A stretch of 64,000 bases of DNA. Source: Cruoricaptor ignavus (GTDB taxonomy: Bacteria; Bacteroidota; Bacteroidia; Flavobacteriales; Weeksellaceae). Below the pieces are notes generated by a model. That model worked only from the letters and a program-made list of their open reading frames with translations, did no database searches and was not told where the DNA came from. How positions within the stretch are numbered: the first letter of the stretch is position 1; each line of letters starts with the position of its first letter. Below, piece after piece: positions 63,379 through 64,000 of this stretch. The stretch lies in contig NZ_FQYI01000001.1 in NCBI RefSeq assembly GCF_900141665.1, positions 62,001 through 126,000 on the forward strand. The letters run 5' to 3'. Both the position numbers and the translations under genes were made by a program.

Positions 63379-64000
63379 TTAGTTTTTAATCACCTGTTTT
63401 GATTCGGTGGTTCCGTCGGCATATTTCACTTTCAGGATGTAAACGCCTTTAGGGCTTGCCGTGATGTCCACATTCTCTGCCGCGGTTTTCACAAGTTTTC
63501 CGTCAACAGAATAAACTTCCGTGGAAAGCACCTTCTTATCAGACTTCACTGTGAAAAGGCCTTTGGATGGATTTGGGTAAACCGCAGCCTTCGCCTTTCC
63601 GGTTTCAGAAGTTCCTAGCGTCTGGGTAGTCACCTTCAAATCATCTACCAGCATCATATAAACATCGGCAGAGATATAGTTGATAGCAAGGTAAACCGGC
63701 TTCTCATCGTAGGTTGCAGGGATATCCACCGTTACTTCCGTCCAGGTTGTAGGTGCCTGGCGCGTTCCGCCAACTGCCACGAAACCTTTGGAGGTAGTAG
63801 GCGCAGCGCCGCTGCCATCCATAATCGCGACGCGGTATTTTTCCAAACCGAAATCCGAAGCCAGAGACTTCACCCAGAAAGAAAACTTGTTGCCAGTGCC
63901 AAGCGTGATTTTCGGAAGAACCAACCAGTCATCATTCTTCAGAACTCCGGCAGCAGGCTGCGGAACGCCTCCCCAAAATGCGAAATACTTATCGCCGCTA
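63379..64000 (-). CDS. T9SS cargo protein with adhesin-type domain (5' end outside window)
   Basis: The frame is open from the right window edge to a stop at 63379 (206 codons visible); the N-terminus is missing. The visible part begins GDKYFAFWGGVPQP, then NDDWLVLPKITLG and FSFWVKSLASDFGLEKYRV, which is the choice-of-anchor J / cleaved-adhesin jelly-roll domain. The type A sorting tail (VYPNPSKGLFTVKSD, VYSVDGKLVKT, SPKGVYILKV, KQVIKN) completes it. It is probably surface-exposed or released by T9SS; upstream catalytic domains, if any, cannot be seen. Confidence 0.87.
   Translation of the reverse strand, partial: SGDKYFAFWGGVPQPAAGVLKNDDWLVLPKITLGTGNKFSFWVKSLASDFGLEKYRVAIMDGSGAAPTTSKGFVAVGGTRQAPTTWTEVTVDIPATYDEKPVYLAINYISADVYMMLVDDLKVTTQTLGTSETGKAKAAVYPNPSKGLFTVKSDKKVLSTEVYSVDGKLVKTAAENVDITASPKGVYILKVKYADGTTESKQVIKN

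Noticed and set aside
1-64000. CRISPR arrays, tRNA or rRNA genes and transposases
   Set aside because: No regularly spaced repeats, no tRNA cloverleaf other than the tRNA-like part of tmRNA, no rRNA and no transposase or integrase reading frame were recognised.

Overview
The window looks like a chromosomal segment of a Flavobacteriia member (Bacteroidota), probably in the Weeksellaceae / Chryseobacterium group. The evidence is: type IX secretion (T9SS) type A sorting tails on four proteins, Bacteroidota-type promoters (TTG, about 19 nt, TAnnTTTG), lack of Shine-Dalgarno sites, a SusC-like TonB receptor, DUF3467/DUF3822/DUF4920 genes, and a tmRNA tag reading GNEEFALAA. No plasmid, prophage or transposase gene was seen.

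Layout. 1-4851: a likely organophosphate scavenging set (beta-propeller phytase, beta-helix lipoprotein, TonB receptor). 4996-13578: a DUF3467 gene and rpoC-rpoB. 13979-25982: a 12-kb block of secreted proteins of unknown function, made of a broken gene, two tandem large/small operons that share promoter region, terminator and a C-terminal module, and a divergent run of three paralogues. 26195-28310: rplL, rplJ, rplA, rplK. The 12-kb block therefore sits inside what is normally one rplKAJL-rpoBC transcription unit, and rpoB has its own consensus promoter and a roughly 300-nt leader. 28506-32264: an umuC gene without umuD and three T9SS cargo genes. 32411-32805: tmRNA, followed by gene remnants.

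33576-41005: a membrane protein, a small conserved protein and a CusA/TolC/CusB-type metal efflux operon that ends in a VIT-family gene with a single-base frameshift. 41011-45969: a VOC protein, an AraC regulator, a conserved hypothetical protein, a lipoprotein and a LemA-TPM-TPM operon. 46043-57073: housekeeping genes (folA, TRIC channel, coaD, ddl, PASTA protein, rluD, hemW, murI, rsmD, DUF3822, Smr, phosphodiesterase, truA), with a candidate structured small RNA that has its own -7 box and terminator ahead of murI. 57076-63322: an ABC exporter, a His-rich metal P-type ATPase divergent from a DUF4920 gene, lpxK and purine nucleoside phosphorylase. The window ends in a truncated T9SS cargo gene.

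The best candidate for an undescribed system is the 13979-25982 block. Five proteins or remnants there carry the same C-terminal module, and complete operons have been duplicated with their control regions. All family assignments come from reading motifs; no database search was run.
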